Source: Lacrimispora defluvii
Lineage (GTDB): Bacteria > Bacillota > Clostridia > Lachnospirales > Lachnospiraceae
Direction of reading: 5' to 3'
DNA: 64,000 nt
NCBI GenBank assembly: GCA_013036995.1
Contig: JAAOXG010000056.1
Span: 1-64,000, forward strand
Every line of letters begins with the position of its first letter. Within the stretch, counting starts at the first letter, position 1. The notes under the pieces were generated by a model that was not told the DNA's origin, made no database searches, and saw only the letters and a list, made by a program, of their open reading frames with translations. Positions 45,655-54,688 of this stretch are shown here, one piece after another. The position numbers and the translations under genes were made by a program.

Positions 45655-46512
45655 TTACAGTATCTGAGAAAGATTTTCCTTGATCTTTAAGGCCACATCA
45701 GGCTTATTCATAGAATAAACATGAATGGCATTGACACCGTTTGCAATTAAATCAATGATCTGCTCCGTTGCATAAGCGATTCCTGCCTGCTTCATGGCTG
45801 CCGGATCTTCCCCAAACCGGTCAACGATCGCCTTAAACCGGGTGGGCAGATAGGTTCCGGACAACTGGCAGCTGCGTATGATCTGCCTAACATTGGTTAC
45901 AGGCATAATTCCTGCAACAACCGGGACTGTAATTCCCTTTTCCCGTATCCGGTATAAGTAATTATATAAGATGTTATTATCGAAAAACATCTGGGTGGTT
46001 ACAAAATCACATCCTGCTTCCACCTTCTGCTTTAAGTAATCCATATCAATGGTTTTGTTTGCTGATTCCACATGGCCTTCCGGATAACAGGCTGCTCCGA
46101 TGCAGAAATCACCGGTTTCCTTAATTTCCCGGATCAGCTCTGATGCATAGTTGTATTCCCGCTTATCCGGGGCATCTGCCGGGATATCACCTCTTAATGC
46201 CAGCACGTTCTCTATCCCTGCTTCCTTTAGTTCACCCAAAACCTGACGCACCTTTTCTTTCGTTGAAGATACACAGGTCAAATGGGCCAAGGCCGTAACA
46301 TGATATTCATGATGGAGGGCAGAAGCGATGTCTACGGTATACTTACTGGTTCCTCCCCCGGCGCCGTATGTGACGCTCATAAAGGCAGGTTTCAGTTTTG
46401 CTATCTCAGCAGCCGCCTTTTCAACAGAATCATATTTATCTTCTGTTTTAGGCGGAAACACTTCAAAAGATAAGGTCGGCTTTCCCTGGCTCAATATATC
46501 TGTAATCTTCAT
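45655..46512 (-). CDS. metF: 5,10-methylenetetrahydrofolate reductase
   Basis: 285-aa TIM-barrel flavoprotein that makes 5-methyl-THF, the methyl donor for MetH. LSFEVFPPKTEDKYDSVEKA start, TYGAGGGTSKYT, ALRGDIP (folate Asp), GAACYPEGH and DFVTTQMFFDN. Upstream of the activation protein and metH. A possible promoter TTGCGG-17-TAAAGT lies at 46551-46579. Confidence 0.95.
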   Translation of the reverse strand: MKITDILSQGKPTLSFEVFPPKTEDKYDSVEKAAAEIAKLKPAFMSVTYGAGGGTSKYTVDIASALHHEYHVTALAHLTCVSSTKEKVRQVLGELKEAGIENVLALRGDIPADAPDKREYNYASELIREIKETGDFCIGAACYPEGHVESANKTIDMDYLKQKVEAGCDFVTTQMFFDNNILYNYLYRIREKGITVPVVAGIMPVTNVRQIIRSCQLSGTYLPTRFKAIVDRFGEDPAAMKQAGIAYATEQIIDLIANGVNAIHVYSMNKPDVALKIKENLSQIL

Positions 46513-46597
46513 TCTGTCAATCTCCTATCCTCTGCTTCTTTTATTTTAACACTTTACCATAAAAAACTTTTTCCCGCAACAGGTAGTATTCCAAATT

Positions 46598-47467
46598 TTA
46601 CTGACCGGTAAAAATCCTGGCAAGTGGAGAGCCTCCCGGAAGGATTAAGGTGTTCCCATTTCCTGCAAGTGACTTTTTGGCTGCTTCCAGCGACCGGACA
46701 AAGGAATAGAAATCTGATCTTTGAGGATCATGATATGCTTCCGCCATAATTCTCATATATTCTCCTTCTCCCTCTGATGTGATTGATGCTGCCTTTGCCT
46801 GAGCATCAGAAATACTGATTGCTATTTCACGGTCTGTTGTATTTTGTATCTTTTTCGCCTCTGCCTGGCCTTCTGCTGTAAATGTAGCAGCTATTTTGGC
46901 ACGCTCTGAAATCATTCTTTCATACACGGCTGTTTTATTATCTGCCGGAAGATCCAGTCGCTTTGTTTCCACTGCCAGAAGTTGAATTCCATACTGGCTC
47001 ATGTTTTCTCCAACATTATCCATGATCGCCTGGGAAAGCTCCCCATCACGGCTGCTTATGACTTCATTCTGTGCCATACTGCTGATCACATTCTTGACCG
47101 AATTATAAACCACCGTATCAATTCTGCTTTCTGCACCAGAAAGGGAAGAATTCAGTGACTGGGCAAATTTCAGGGGATCTTCAATCCGCCAGAGCACGTA
47201 GCTGTCACTGAGCATGGTTTTTTTATCCATGGTAATCACATCGGAAGCGGCAAGATCGTAAATCAGGATCTGTTTTGGCAGGGTATCCGCTGTCTGGATC
47301 AATGGTATCTTGAAAGAGATGCCTGGAGAATCAATGACTCTTTCCACTCTTCCAAACTGTCTGATCAGCTTAAATTCATTTTCATTTGTTACCACTACCC
47401 CTCCGGAAAGCACCGTTACGGCAACAGCCGCAATCACAATTCCTATGACTGTTTTTATCTTTTTCAT
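46598..47467 (-). CDS. hflC: HflC-like SPFH membrane protein
   Basis: 289 aa: N-terminal signal anchor (8-27), then SPFH/PHB domain (LIRQFGRVERVIDSPGISFKIPLIQ) and helical tail (ISERAKIAATFTAEGQAEAKKIQ). With HflK it forms a membrane cage that controls FtsH proteolysis. Overlaps hflK by 4 bp. Confidence 0.9.
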   Translation of the reverse strand: MKKIKTVIGIVIAAVAVTVLSGGVVVTNENEFKLIRQFGRVERVIDSPGISFKIPLIQTADTLPKQILIYDLAASDVITMDKKTMLSDSYVLWRIEDPLKFAQSLNSSLSGAESRIDTVVYNSVKNVISSMAQNEVISSRDGELSQAIMDNVGENMSQYGIQLLAVETKRLDLPADNKTAVYERMISERAKIAATFTAEGQAEAKKIQNTTDREIAISISDAQAKAASITSEGEGEYMRIMAEAYHDPQRSDFYSFVRSLEAAKKSLAGNGNTLILPGGSPLARIFTGQ

Positions 47468-48441
47468 TCCTGATTCTCCTTCTTCTCACTGGCCGCTCCT
47501 CCTGTAAAGCTGTCAAGGGGGAGGATGGTACTGGTCTGGTCCGTACCGTCAATAATCACTTTCATGTTTGGAAGCACATCTTCCATTGTTTCATAGAACA
47601 TTCTTTTTTTGGTCACTTCCGGGTTTTTTACATATTCCTCATACATGGCATTGAATTTTGCTACCTCTGCGCTGGCCTCATTAATCCTTTTGGCTTTGGC
47701 GGACTCCGCTTCCTGAAGAATCTGATCAGTCTGGGCAGTTGCCTCCGGAAGCTTTTCATTGCGGTACTTATTTGCATTGTTGATCGCTGTCTCTTTTCCC
47801 TGTTTGGCTGTTTCAACTGCCTTAAAAGCTTCCATTACCTCCTTTGTCGGCGGTTCTGAATCCTGTATGGTAACATTGATCACCGTAAGCCCTACATTGT
47901 GTTCTGCCAGTTTTGATGTGATCATTTCCTTTACTCTGGACTGAATCTCATTTTTTCCATTGGTCAGCACAGAATCCACATCGTAACTGCCGATGACTGT
48001 TCGGATGCTGCTTCTTGATACATTCTGCAGTATGATCAGGGGATCTCTGGAAGCATAGATTGCCTTTACCGGATCTGTAATTTTATACTCCACAAAAAAA
48101 TCCACGTTTACAAAATTATAATCCTTTGTAATCATCAGGGAATCTTCTTCCTTGCTCTCATTGTCACTGGGATCGTAGCCGACGGCAAATCCCTGTATGG
48201 TGGTATTCACCTTATGCACATTCTGAACAAAGGGGATCTTAAAATGCAGTCCCGGCTCTGCAACTGTTCTTGGAATCCCTAACGTGGTCACTACCGCCTG
48301 TTCCTGCTCCTGCACATTATAGACAGAGCCAAATGCAATTACAGGAACCGCAACAGCGAGTAAAACCGCTATTCCGGATTTCTTTATCACTTTCCGGATT
48401 TTTCTTAATTGCTCCGTTCCTTTTGGGTTAACTGTTTCCAT
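47464..48441 (-). CDS. hflK: HflK-like SPFH membrane protein
   Basis: 325 aa: anchor helix about 22-43, SPFH domain (QAVVTTLGIPRTVAEPGLHFKIPFVQNVHKV), coiled helical region (ETAINNANKYRNEKLPEATAQ) and short tail. Partner of hflC downstream, translationally coupled. Confidence 0.9.
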   Translation of the reverse strand: METVNPKGTEQLRKIRKVIKKSGIAVLLAVAVPVIAFGSVYNVQEQEQAVVTTLGIPRTVAEPGLHFKIPFVQNVHKVNTTIQGFAVGYDPSDNESKEEDSLMITKDYNFVNVDFFVEYKITDPVKAIYASRDPLIILQNVSRSSIRTVIGSYDVDSVLTNGKNEIQSRVKEMITSKLAEHNVGLTVINVTIQDSEPPTKEVMEAFKAVETAKQGKETAINNANKYRNEKLPEATAQTDQILQEAESAKAKRINEASAEVAKFNAMYEEYVKNPEVTKKRMFYETMEDVLPNMKVIIDGTDQTSTILPLDSFTGGAASEKKENQE

Positions 48442-48489
48442 CCTTTATTTCCTCTCTTTCTTTTGGGGGGTCTCTCGCAAAAAAGGATA

Positions 48490-48621
48490 TAAAAAAAGAC
48501 CTTTGCCGGTACCTGACGGTATCAGTAAAAGTCTTGACATTTCATAAGAATGCGGATAAATCTCTTTATCGTTCTGACGCACACTTATCCAGCCTTTCGG
48601 TGGAAGCTACTCCCTTTTGCG
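48490..48621 (-). promoter_or_regulatory. Probable yybP-ykoY (Mn2+) riboswitch with terminator upstream of hflKC
   Basis: Minus-strand leader begins AAAAGGGAGTAGC (48608-48620), close to the conserved 5' segment of yybP-ykoY RNAs. A GAAA-capped P2 follows, then an ATAAG..CTTAT helix with GCGTCAGAAC internal loop and GATAAA/TTTATC stem, and AAGACTTTT that closes P1. The same AAGACTTTT also pairs with AAAGGTCTT of a terminator (about 48491-48534) followed by T7, so the two folds are mutually exclusive. Mn2+ binding should favour P1 and allow hflK transcription. One conserved G is replaced by A. Confidence 0.65.
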
Positions 48622-48630
48622 ATTAGGATT

Positions 48631-48659
48631 ATTATATCAGAATGATTATTATCTGTCAA
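48631..48659 (-). promoter_or_regulatory. Consensus promoter of the hflKC leader
   Basis: Minus strand TTGACA (48654-48659), 17 bp, TATAAT (48631-48636): perfect sigma-A boxes. Start expected near 48624, at the riboswitch 5' end. Confidence 0.85.
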
Positions 48660-48675
48660 TAGCAGGTTTTGGCGG

Positions 48676-49614
48676 TTAAGTTTCCTGATTTATTACAGTC
48701 TCAGGATTGTTATAGGAAACATAAACCTGTATCCGGTCTTCATAGAGATAGATGTTTACATCAAAGATACCTTCCAGGATGTAGGCTCCTTCCCGTTGGT
48801 TAATCCTTGCCTGTGCCTGTTCTATAATCGAGTCAACGCTGCTCTGGTCTGCCTCAACCATACACCCTGCTTCTGTATCCAGTAAAAACTGTTTCAAAAA
48901 CGCCAGAGTCGCTTCCTGATCCTCCAGATAGGAAACATACCGGTGGAGCTCTCCCGTAGCCGTATCATAGTTAATATCCACGTACTCATAGGAATCCACA
49001 TCAGAACCAGTTTCTTCCGCTGCTTTAGGAGTCAGATAAATGCTTTCTACAGTCTCATAAAAAGTCAGCGGATCTCCGTCCTGTTTAAACTCATAATTAT
49101 CCCCATAAGTCTCCTGGGAAATGATAGTGTAACCATGCTCCTCTTTTTCTATAAACTGAATCACAGACCTGGAGATTTCTCTTCCGTCCGTATCAAAGTG
49201 TTCAAATCCGCTGCAATGCTCTCCAGCTGCTATTACCTCCGCTTCATTTAAATCCCGATATCCATAGTCGTCATATCCCACTGCTGTATCAAACTTGCTT
49301 TCCAAAGAGGTGGCATTCACAGCACAGCTGATAATCACACTGGCCAGAGTCGTAATCACAATAAATAAAATCACAGCAAACAGCAGTACATTGGATCGTC
49401 CCTTTCCAGGCAATGGGGTCTGGACAGTGGGTTGATTTACGGTTGTTGTGGCGGCTGAAGGCTGATTTACCGGCATAACTGTCTGGCTTCTCTTCTCATT
49501 TAATAAATAGTCTGTATTCCAGTAAACAGGCTTTTTAACAACACGCCTGCATCTGGGACAGTAATTGATCTCATTCACCGGCAGATCACAAACCGGACAA
49601 ATCTTTCTCATCAT
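48676..49614 (-). CDS. Zinc-ribbon membrane protein, unknown
   Basis: 312 aa from ATG 49614 (G6 stretch 9 bp upstream). N-terminal zinc ribbon KICPVCDLPVNEINYCPRCRR, a low-complexity linker, one transmembrane helix (about 83-104, LLFAVILFIVITTLASVII), and an extracytoplasmic acidic domain of about 200 residues with no known family. Frame extends to 49722 but the extra part overlaps the upstream gene. Confidence 0.75.
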   Translation of the reverse strand: MMRKICPVCDLPVNEINYCPRCRRVVKKPVYWNTDYLLNEKRSQTVMPVNQPSAATTTVNQPTVQTPLPGKGRSNVLLFAVILFIVITTLASVIISCAVNATSLESKFDTAVGYDDYGYRDLNEAEVIAAGEHCSGFEHFDTDGREISRSVIQFIEKEEHGYTIISQETYGDNYEFKQDGDPLTFYETVESIYLTPKAAEETGSDVDSYEYVDINYDTATGELHRYVSYLEDQEATLAFLKQFLLDTEAGCMVEADQSSVDSIIEQAQARINQREGAYILEGIFDVNIYLYEDRIQVYVSYNNPETVINQET

Positions 49615-49633
49615 CTTTTGTTTCCCCCCTAAT

Positions 49634-49960
49634 TTAACCCAGAACCAAATGAGCCACTGCGATCTCGTCATCCTCCCTGAAGCCCTGTGCGCAAACCTGG
49701 ATGTCATAAACGTATTTTTCATCCAAACCTGTTAATTCAGCGATTTTTTCGATGCTCATTCCATCTTTTGCAAGTGCCAGAACCTGATGCACGTCCTCAA
49801 TGGTCTTTTTAAGTAGTTCGTCAGACTGGGGGGAAATATTAAGTGAATTCCCCTCTAAATCCTGCTCCGTAATAAAATCTTCCAGGGATAGCTTTTTCTC
49901 ACTGTCCTGCCCCGTATAATAATCTTCTGATAATTCCCAGTCTTTTTCATCTTTTAACAT
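49634..49960 (-). CDS. Small acidic protein with HTH-like C-terminus
   Basis: 108 aa. The N-terminal 50 residues are acidic and disordered-looking. ALAKDGMSIEKIAELTGLDEKYVYDIQVCAQGF near the C-terminus has the helix-turn-helix spacing of Sigma70-r4/Xre-like motifs. No family assigned. Precedes the zinc-ribbon gene by about 20 bp in the same direction. Confidence 0.65.
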   Translation of the reverse strand: MLKDEKDWELSEDYYTGQDSEKKLSLEDFITEQDLEGNSLNISPQSDELLKKTIEDVHQVLALAKDGMSIEKIAELTGLDEKYVYDIQVCAQGFREDDEIAVAHLVLG

Positions 49961-49974
49961 AATGCGCTCCTTTC

Positions 49975-50005
49975 AAAAACAGGCAGGTTCATGAGAACCT
50001 GCCTG
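49975..50005 (-). terminator. Terminator of the dcw transcript after ftsZ
   Basis: 11-bp stem CAGGCAGGTTC/GAACCTGCCTG (49995-50005 with 49980-49990), ATGA loop, then T5 on the minus strand. Confidence 0.9.
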
Positions 50006-50016
50006 CTATGTATCTA

Positions 50017-51333
50017 TTATCTTTTATTTCTTAAAAAGTCAGGAATATTGATCTGTACTTCTTTGTTCACAGTCGGACGGTAAGGCTGGCCATTCCCCTG
50101 TGGTGCAGTCTGGGGAGTTCCCTGTCCGTAATTAGGCTGTTTATTATAATTTGGATTGTTATAATTGGGATTGCTGTAATTTCCGGCATTCTGGTTATTG
50201 GGATAAGGCTGGCCGGAATAGTTATTGGCATTGTTATAATTCTGGTTAAAGTTCTGGTTGTATGCAGGATTTGCTGCAGTGGTAGCCGCTGCTTCCTGAC
50301 TTGCTGCCTGTGGTGCTGCTTTTGGCTGCTTATAGTTTGGATTGGAGAAGTTGGTCATAACCTTGGCTACCGGTGTTTCATGCTGCATATCAAGTCCGGT
50401 TGCAATCACTGTAATGCTTGCTTCATCCTGTGCATTCTCATCATACATGGCACCAAAAATAATATTGGCATCATCTCCTGCCATCTCCTGAACATAGCTT
50501 GCTGCCTCATTGGCTTCAATCAGGCTGATATCTCCGGAAATATTAATAATTACATGAGTTGCTCCTTCAATGGTTGTCTCAAGAAGCGGACTGGAAACCG
50601 CCTGTTTCACTGCTTCTAAAGCCTTCTCATCGCCCTTTGCGTGACCGATACCAATATGAGCAATGCCTTTGTCAGTCATAACGGTCTGGACATCAGCAAA
50701 ATCCAGGTTTATCAGTCCTGGTACATTAATTAAATCCGTAATACCCTGAACAGCCTGCTGAAGTACTTCATCTGCTTTCTTTAAAGCATCAGGCATGGTG
50801 GTACGCCTGTCCACGATTTCAAGAAGACGGTCGTTAGGGATTACAATCAGCGTATCAACACTTTCTTTTAAACGTTCAATACCGTTCACTGCATTGGACA
50901 TACGTGTTTTGGCTTCAAAACGGAATGGCTTTGTAACAACACCAACAGTTAAGATTCCCATATCTTTTGCAATCTTAGCCACAACAGGAGCTGCACCAGT
51001 TCCTGTTCCGCCTCCCATACCGCATGTAACGAATACCATATCGGCACCCTTCATGACCTGAGCCAGCTCGTCCGCATTCTCTTCCGCTGCCTTCTCGCCA
51101 ATTTCAGGTTTTGCACCTGCACCAAGTCCCTTGGTCAGCTTCTCGCCGATCTGCATGGCTGTGGGGGCCTTGCAAAACTGCAATGCCTGCTTGTCCGTAT
51201 TGATTCCAAGAAATTCCACACCAGCTATATTCTCATCAATCATGCGGTTCACTGCATTGTTTCCGGCACCGCCTACACCGATTACCAGAATTCTAGCAGC
51301 GTTATCCGCCTCATTTATCTTAATCTCTAACAA
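50017..51333 (-). CDS. ftsZ: Cell division protein FtsZ
   Basis: 438-aa tubulin-like GTPase forming the Z ring. [14 protein letters not shown] at about 20, tubulin signature [13 protein letters not shown] near 108, [13 protein letters not shown]. After residue 330 a Pro/Asn/Gln-rich linker with [14 protein letters not shown] repeats leads to the C-terminal anchor peptide [13 protein letters not shown]. The start is TTG at 51333 with AAAGGAGG 8 bp upstream. Last dcw gene; no ftsA adjacent. Confidence 0.97.
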   Translation of the reverse strand: MLEIKINEADNAARILVIGVGGAGNNAVNRMIDENIAGVEFLGINTDKQALQFCKAPTAMQIGEKLTKGLGAGAKPEIGEKAAEENADELAQVMKGADMVFVTCGMGGGTGTGAAPVVAKIAKDMGILTVGVVTKPFRFEAKTRMSNAVNGIERLKESVDTLIVIPNDRLLEIVDRRTTMPDALKKADEVLQQAVQGITDLINVPGLINLDFADVQTVMTDKGIAHIGIGHAKGDEKALEAVKQAVSSPLLETTIEGATHVIINISGDISLIEANEAASYVQEMAGDDANIIFGAMYDENAQDEASITVIATGLDMQHETPVAKVMTNFSNPNYKQPKAAPQAASQEAAATTAANPAYNQNFNQNYNNANNYSGQPYPNNQNAGNYSNPNYNNPNYNKQPNYGQGTPQTAPQGNGQPYRPTVNKEVQINIPDFLRNKR

Positions 51334-51354
51334 GATTATATCCTCCTTTAACCA

Positions 51355-51372
51355 TATACAGCTTACTGTATA
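51355..51372. promoter_or_regulatory. Palindrome immediately upstream of the ftsZ ribosome binding site
   Basis: TATACAG-TAAG-CTGTATA (7-bp arms, 4-bp centre). It lies between divIB and ftsZ, 8 bp or so from the Shine-Dalgarno. It could be an operator for a separate ftsZ promoter or an mRNA hairpin. Confidence 0.45.
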
Positions 51373-51451
51373 AACCTATTTAATATAATATTTTATTTTG
51401 TAAAAAATATCAACCATTTTTTTAACAAAATTCCAGACAAATTATGTAAAT

Positions 51452-52180
51452 TCACTTATCCTTCACAAACCGGTAAGAAGTGACAGTTTCCGCCTCGTCA
51501 TATGTATCCAGATACAGAGTACCAGCCAGACCGCCTAAAACCGGAAGCTGATCACCCAGTTCTGAGATTTTTCCGTTCATCTGGTCATTGCTTCCAAGGT
51601 ACACTCTGATGGTCCCCATAACAAGAGTTGCTTTCCCGCTGGAATCATAACGGATCTCATCCACTGGGATTTTATGGGTTGATAAAAGCTGGGTTAGTGT
51701 TAAGATCTGGCCAAATACTATGGAATCCTCCACGGGGAGGGGCTGGTGCAGAGCGATATGCCCATACTTAAGCCCCGTAATCCATGGAACTCCTGTCAGT
51801 TTTCCGCTGGAACTTTCCACAATAATCCCGTCTTTATCAAAATACATATAGCTGCCCATATAGGAAACATAACCAACCACGGATTTTTCATATACAATCA
51901 CTTCTATGCTGACTGGGCTCAGAAATACGATTTTGTAATCTTCCACGAAAGGGATCTGTTCGTGTTCCCGAAAACGGTCCTTATAAAAACAGGTAATCGC
52001 ATTCCGGTCCCAGCCATCTTTAAATAATAAGTCTATGATCTGATCTGAAGTATATTTCTTGTTGCCGGTTACAGTAATGTTTCTGATCTGCAGTGACATA
52101 AAAGCTGCCGACCCGGCCAGAAGGAATACTGCTATGATTGCAACGATCATTTTTCTTCTGCTCTTTTTGAACTTTCTCAT
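51452..52180 (-). CDS. divIB: Cell division protein DivIB/FtsQ
   Basis: 242 aa: cytoplasmic basic tip (RKFKKSRRKM), one helix (about 11-30), POTRA domain (IRNITVTGNKKYTSDQIIDLLF) and FtsQ-beta domain (GYVSYMGSYMYFDKDGIIVE). Divisome scaffold. Overlaps murA by 4 bp. Confidence 0.9.
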   Translation of the reverse strand: MRKFKKSRRKMIVAIIAVFLLAGSAAFMSLQIRNITVTGNKKYTSDQIIDLLFKDGWDRNAITCFYKDRFREHEQIPFVEDYKIVFLSPVSIEVIVYEKSVVGYVSYMGSYMYFDKDGIIVESSSGKLTGVPWITGLKYGHIALHQPLPVEDSIVFGQILTLTQLLSTHKIPVDEIRYDSSGKATLVMGTIRVYLGSNDQMNGKISELGDQLPVLGGLAGTLYLDTYDEAETVTSYRFVKDK

Positions 52181-53427
52181 TCCTTACCTCTGATTGCAGC
52201 TCCAAGACTGCTTAAATCCCGACAAATGTCCTCATACCCCCGTTCGATATGGTGGCATTCAGAAATCTCCGTCACGCCTTCGCCTGCAAGCCCAGCCACC
52301 ACAAGGGCAGCTCCGCCTCTTAGATCAGGAGCAGCTACACAGTTTCCTTTCAGAGGATACAGTCCGTGTACAATGGCCCTTTTCCCCTCTATGACGATAT
52401 CTGCTCCCAGTTTCTTAAGCTCATTTGCTGCGCCGAACCTGCCTTCAAAAATCGTTTCCTCCACTCTTCCCCAGCCGGATCCCGATGCCATCACTGCCAT
52501 CACCTGGGATTGAAGATCGGTTGGAAAACCCGGATAAGGTTCGGTTACAACATTCACACAGTCAGGACGGCCTCTCATGGAAACCTCCAGCTGATTTTTA
52601 TATAGCTTTAATTCAGCTCCCATCCGTTCCGCCAGAGAGAGAGCTGCAGTCAGATGACCCGGACGGATTCCATCCAGCAGCACATTTCCTTCCGCTGCCA
52701 TCACTGCCGTTAAATAAGTACCTGCCACAATCCGGTCTCCTGCGACAATAAATTCAGAATCGTGTAAACCTGTCACTCCGGTCACAGCAAGTCTGGAGGT
52801 TCCAGCCCCGTGAATAATTGCTCCCATGTTGTTCAGAAATTCACAGAGAGAAGTGATCTCCGGTTCTTTTGCTGCTCCATGTATGACAGTGATTCCTTTC
52901 GCATAAACAGCTGCCATCAGGGCATTCTCCGTAGCTCCCACACTGGGGAACGGAAAGTAAATGTCGGCGCCTACAAGTGTCTTCGCAGATGCACACAGTT
53001 TCTCATCCTTTTCCTCTATCACTGCGCCAAGGGTGCGGAATGCAGCCAGATGCAGGTCGATGGGTCTCTGCCCGATGGAGCAGCCGCCTGGAAAGCTGGT
53101 AACTGCATCACCCAGCCTCCCTAACAGGGGACCTGATAATATAATAGAAGAACGCATGCTCTTTATATACTCTTCCGGAATCTCTGCACATTTGATGTCA
53201 GAAGCATCAATGGTCAGCGTATGTCCGTCAAGACTGTAAATACACCCGATACGCTCAAGTATCCCCAGCATACAGAACACATCCTGTATCCTGGGGACAT
53301 TATGAATCACTGTAGTACCTTTATGGAGAACCGCCGCTGCCATAATCGGCAGAACAGCATTTTTGGAACCCTGAATTTTTATCTCACCTTTTAAGGATCG
53401 TAACCCCTGGACCTGTATGACTGACAA
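52177..53427 (-). CDS. murA: UDP-N-acetylglucosamine 1-carboxyvinyltransferase
   Basis: First committed peptidoglycan step, target of fosfomycin. 416 aa starting at TTG 53427 with GGGAGG 7 bp upstream; ATG at 53442 overlaps that site and is less likely. LKGEIKIQGSKNAVLPIMAA N-terminus, active-site Cys loop GGCSIGQRPIDLH, GYPGFPTDLQSQ and DLRGGAALVVAGLA. Sits between ftsW and divIB. Confidence 0.94.
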   Translation of the reverse strand: MSVIQVQGLRSLKGEIKIQGSKNAVLPIMAAAVLHKGTTVIHNVPRIQDVFCMLGILERIGCIYSLDGHTLTIDASDIKCAEIPEEYIKSMRSSIILSGPLLGRLGDAVTSFPGGCSIGQRPIDLHLAAFRTLGAVIEEKDEKLCASAKTLVGADIYFPFPSVGATENALMAAVYAKGITVIHGAAKEPEITSLCEFLNNMGAIIHGAGTSRLAVTGVTGLHDSEFIVAGDRIVAGTYLTAVMAAEGNVLLDGIRPGHLTAALSLAERMGAELKLYKNQLEVSMRGRPDCVNVVTEPYPGFPTDLQSQVMAVMASGSGWGRVEETIFEGRFGAANELKKLGADIVIEGKRAIVHGLYPLKGNCVAAPDLRGGAALVVAGLAGEGVTEISECHHIERGYEDICRDLSSLGAAIRGKE

Positions 53428-53495
53428 ACCGGTACCTCCCATGGTTTCTTATATACTATCCTATGTTATAAGTGAGAGAATGGTTTCATATCCAG

Positions 53496-54665
53496 CTATT
53501 TTTCCAGTTTAATCTGATTGGAAACACTTAGAACCATGCCCATTTCAGCCATTAGAAACAGGACTGAGGTTCCCCCGTAACTGATAAAGGGCAGTGTGAT
53601 TCCCGTATTAGGTATGGTATTGGTTACAACAGCGATATTTAGGATAACCTGTATGGCTATATGTCCCATAACGCCTACCACTAAAAGTGCGCCGAACAGA
53701 TCCGGTGCATTATCTGCAATCAGCATGAAACGGTATATCATGAATAGAAATATAAGTATCACGGATACCGCCCCAAAAAGTCCAAGTTCCTCACAGATTA
53801 TGGAAAAAATCATATCATTTTGTGCCTCAGGCACAAATCCCATCTTCTGTATGCTCTCTCCCAGGCCTCTTCCTACCAGCCCCCCGGAGCCAATGGCATA
53901 AAGTCCCTGTAACACCTGATACCCTCCAGTAGAAGGATAAGCCTCCGGTTCCAGCCAGACAAGGATTCTTCCCAGCTGATAATCATGTAGAATGTTTAAC
54001 TTCTCAAGAACCGTGGCAATGGGGCCGGCAAATGCCAAAAGCCCTACTCCTGCAAATCCGCAGGCAAAAAACGGCCATTTCTTTTTACACGCCACAAACA
54101 GCATGACAAACGCAATTCCTACAATGATGATACCGGAGCTTAAGTTGTTTGCAGCAACAATTCCTGCAATAGGAATGGTTGTTACAATGATCAGCACCAC
54201 ACCATTTTTTGTGTTAATGTTTTTGCCCATCTGTACAATCATGACAGCCAGCATAACAATGAGAGCTATTTTTACAAACTCCGTAGGCTGAAACGTCAGG
54301 CTCCCTACTCCCAGCCATCTTCGTTTTCCGTTAAACTTTTTACCAAACAGAGAGACGGCGATCATCAAAATATAAGAAAGCACGTAGGCAAACACTGCAA
54401 ATTTCCCATACCAGTGGTAATCCATCTTCGAAATAATGATCATCAGGATAAATCCACCCAAAGCGATCTTTGCCTGCTTCATCATAAAAAATGAAGCATT
54501 GCCAAACTTTAACTGAGCGGCATAAGAGCTGGAGCTATATATCATAATCAAACCGAAAACAGACAGAAATATTACCGTGAACAGCAGACTGTAGTCATAA
54601 AAACGGCGCGGCCTGTTTTTTTTCACTACTGGCCTTTTTTCCGCCATACCATTCCTCCTCGCCAT
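53496..54665 (-). CDS. ftsW: FtsW/SpoVE-family SEDS protein
   Basis: 389-aa polytopic glycosyltransferase that polymerises lipid II with a partner PBP. Ten helices; GWGVGSLTFQPTEFVKIALI-type segment, QAKIALGG, and the conserved GGSLVGRGLGESIQK-like extracellular loop plus ITLPFISYGGTS near the end. Basic N-terminal VVKKNRPRRFYD. In the division cluster, so ftsW or spoVE is the likely identity. Confidence 0.93.
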   Translation of the reverse strand: MARRNGMAEKRPVVKKNRPRRFYDYSLLFTVIFLSVFGLIMIYSSSSYAAQLKFGNASFFMMKQAKIALGGFILMIIISKMDYHWYGKFAVFAYVLSYILMIAVSLFGKKFNGKRRWLGVGSLTFQPTEFVKIALIVMLAVMIVQMGKNINTKNGVVLIIVTTIPIAGIVAANNLSSGIIIVGIAFVMLFVACKKKWPFFACGFAGVGLLAFAGPIATVLEKLNILHDYQLGRILVWLEPEAYPSTGGYQVLQGLYAIGSGGLVGRGLGESIQKMGFVPEAQNDMIFSIICEELGLFGAVSVILIFLFMIYRFMLIADNAPDLFGALLVVGVMGHIAIQVILNIAVVTNTIPNTGITLPFISYGGTSVLFLMAEMGMVLSVSNQIKLEK

Positions 54666-54688
54666 TCAAATTACAATGCCCGTTCATC

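Noticed and set aside
48490-48621. SAM or cobalamin riboswitch
   Set aside because: The 5' GGGAGTAGC segment and helix order fit yybP-ykoY, and the methionine genes lie downstream only after hflC and their own promoter.
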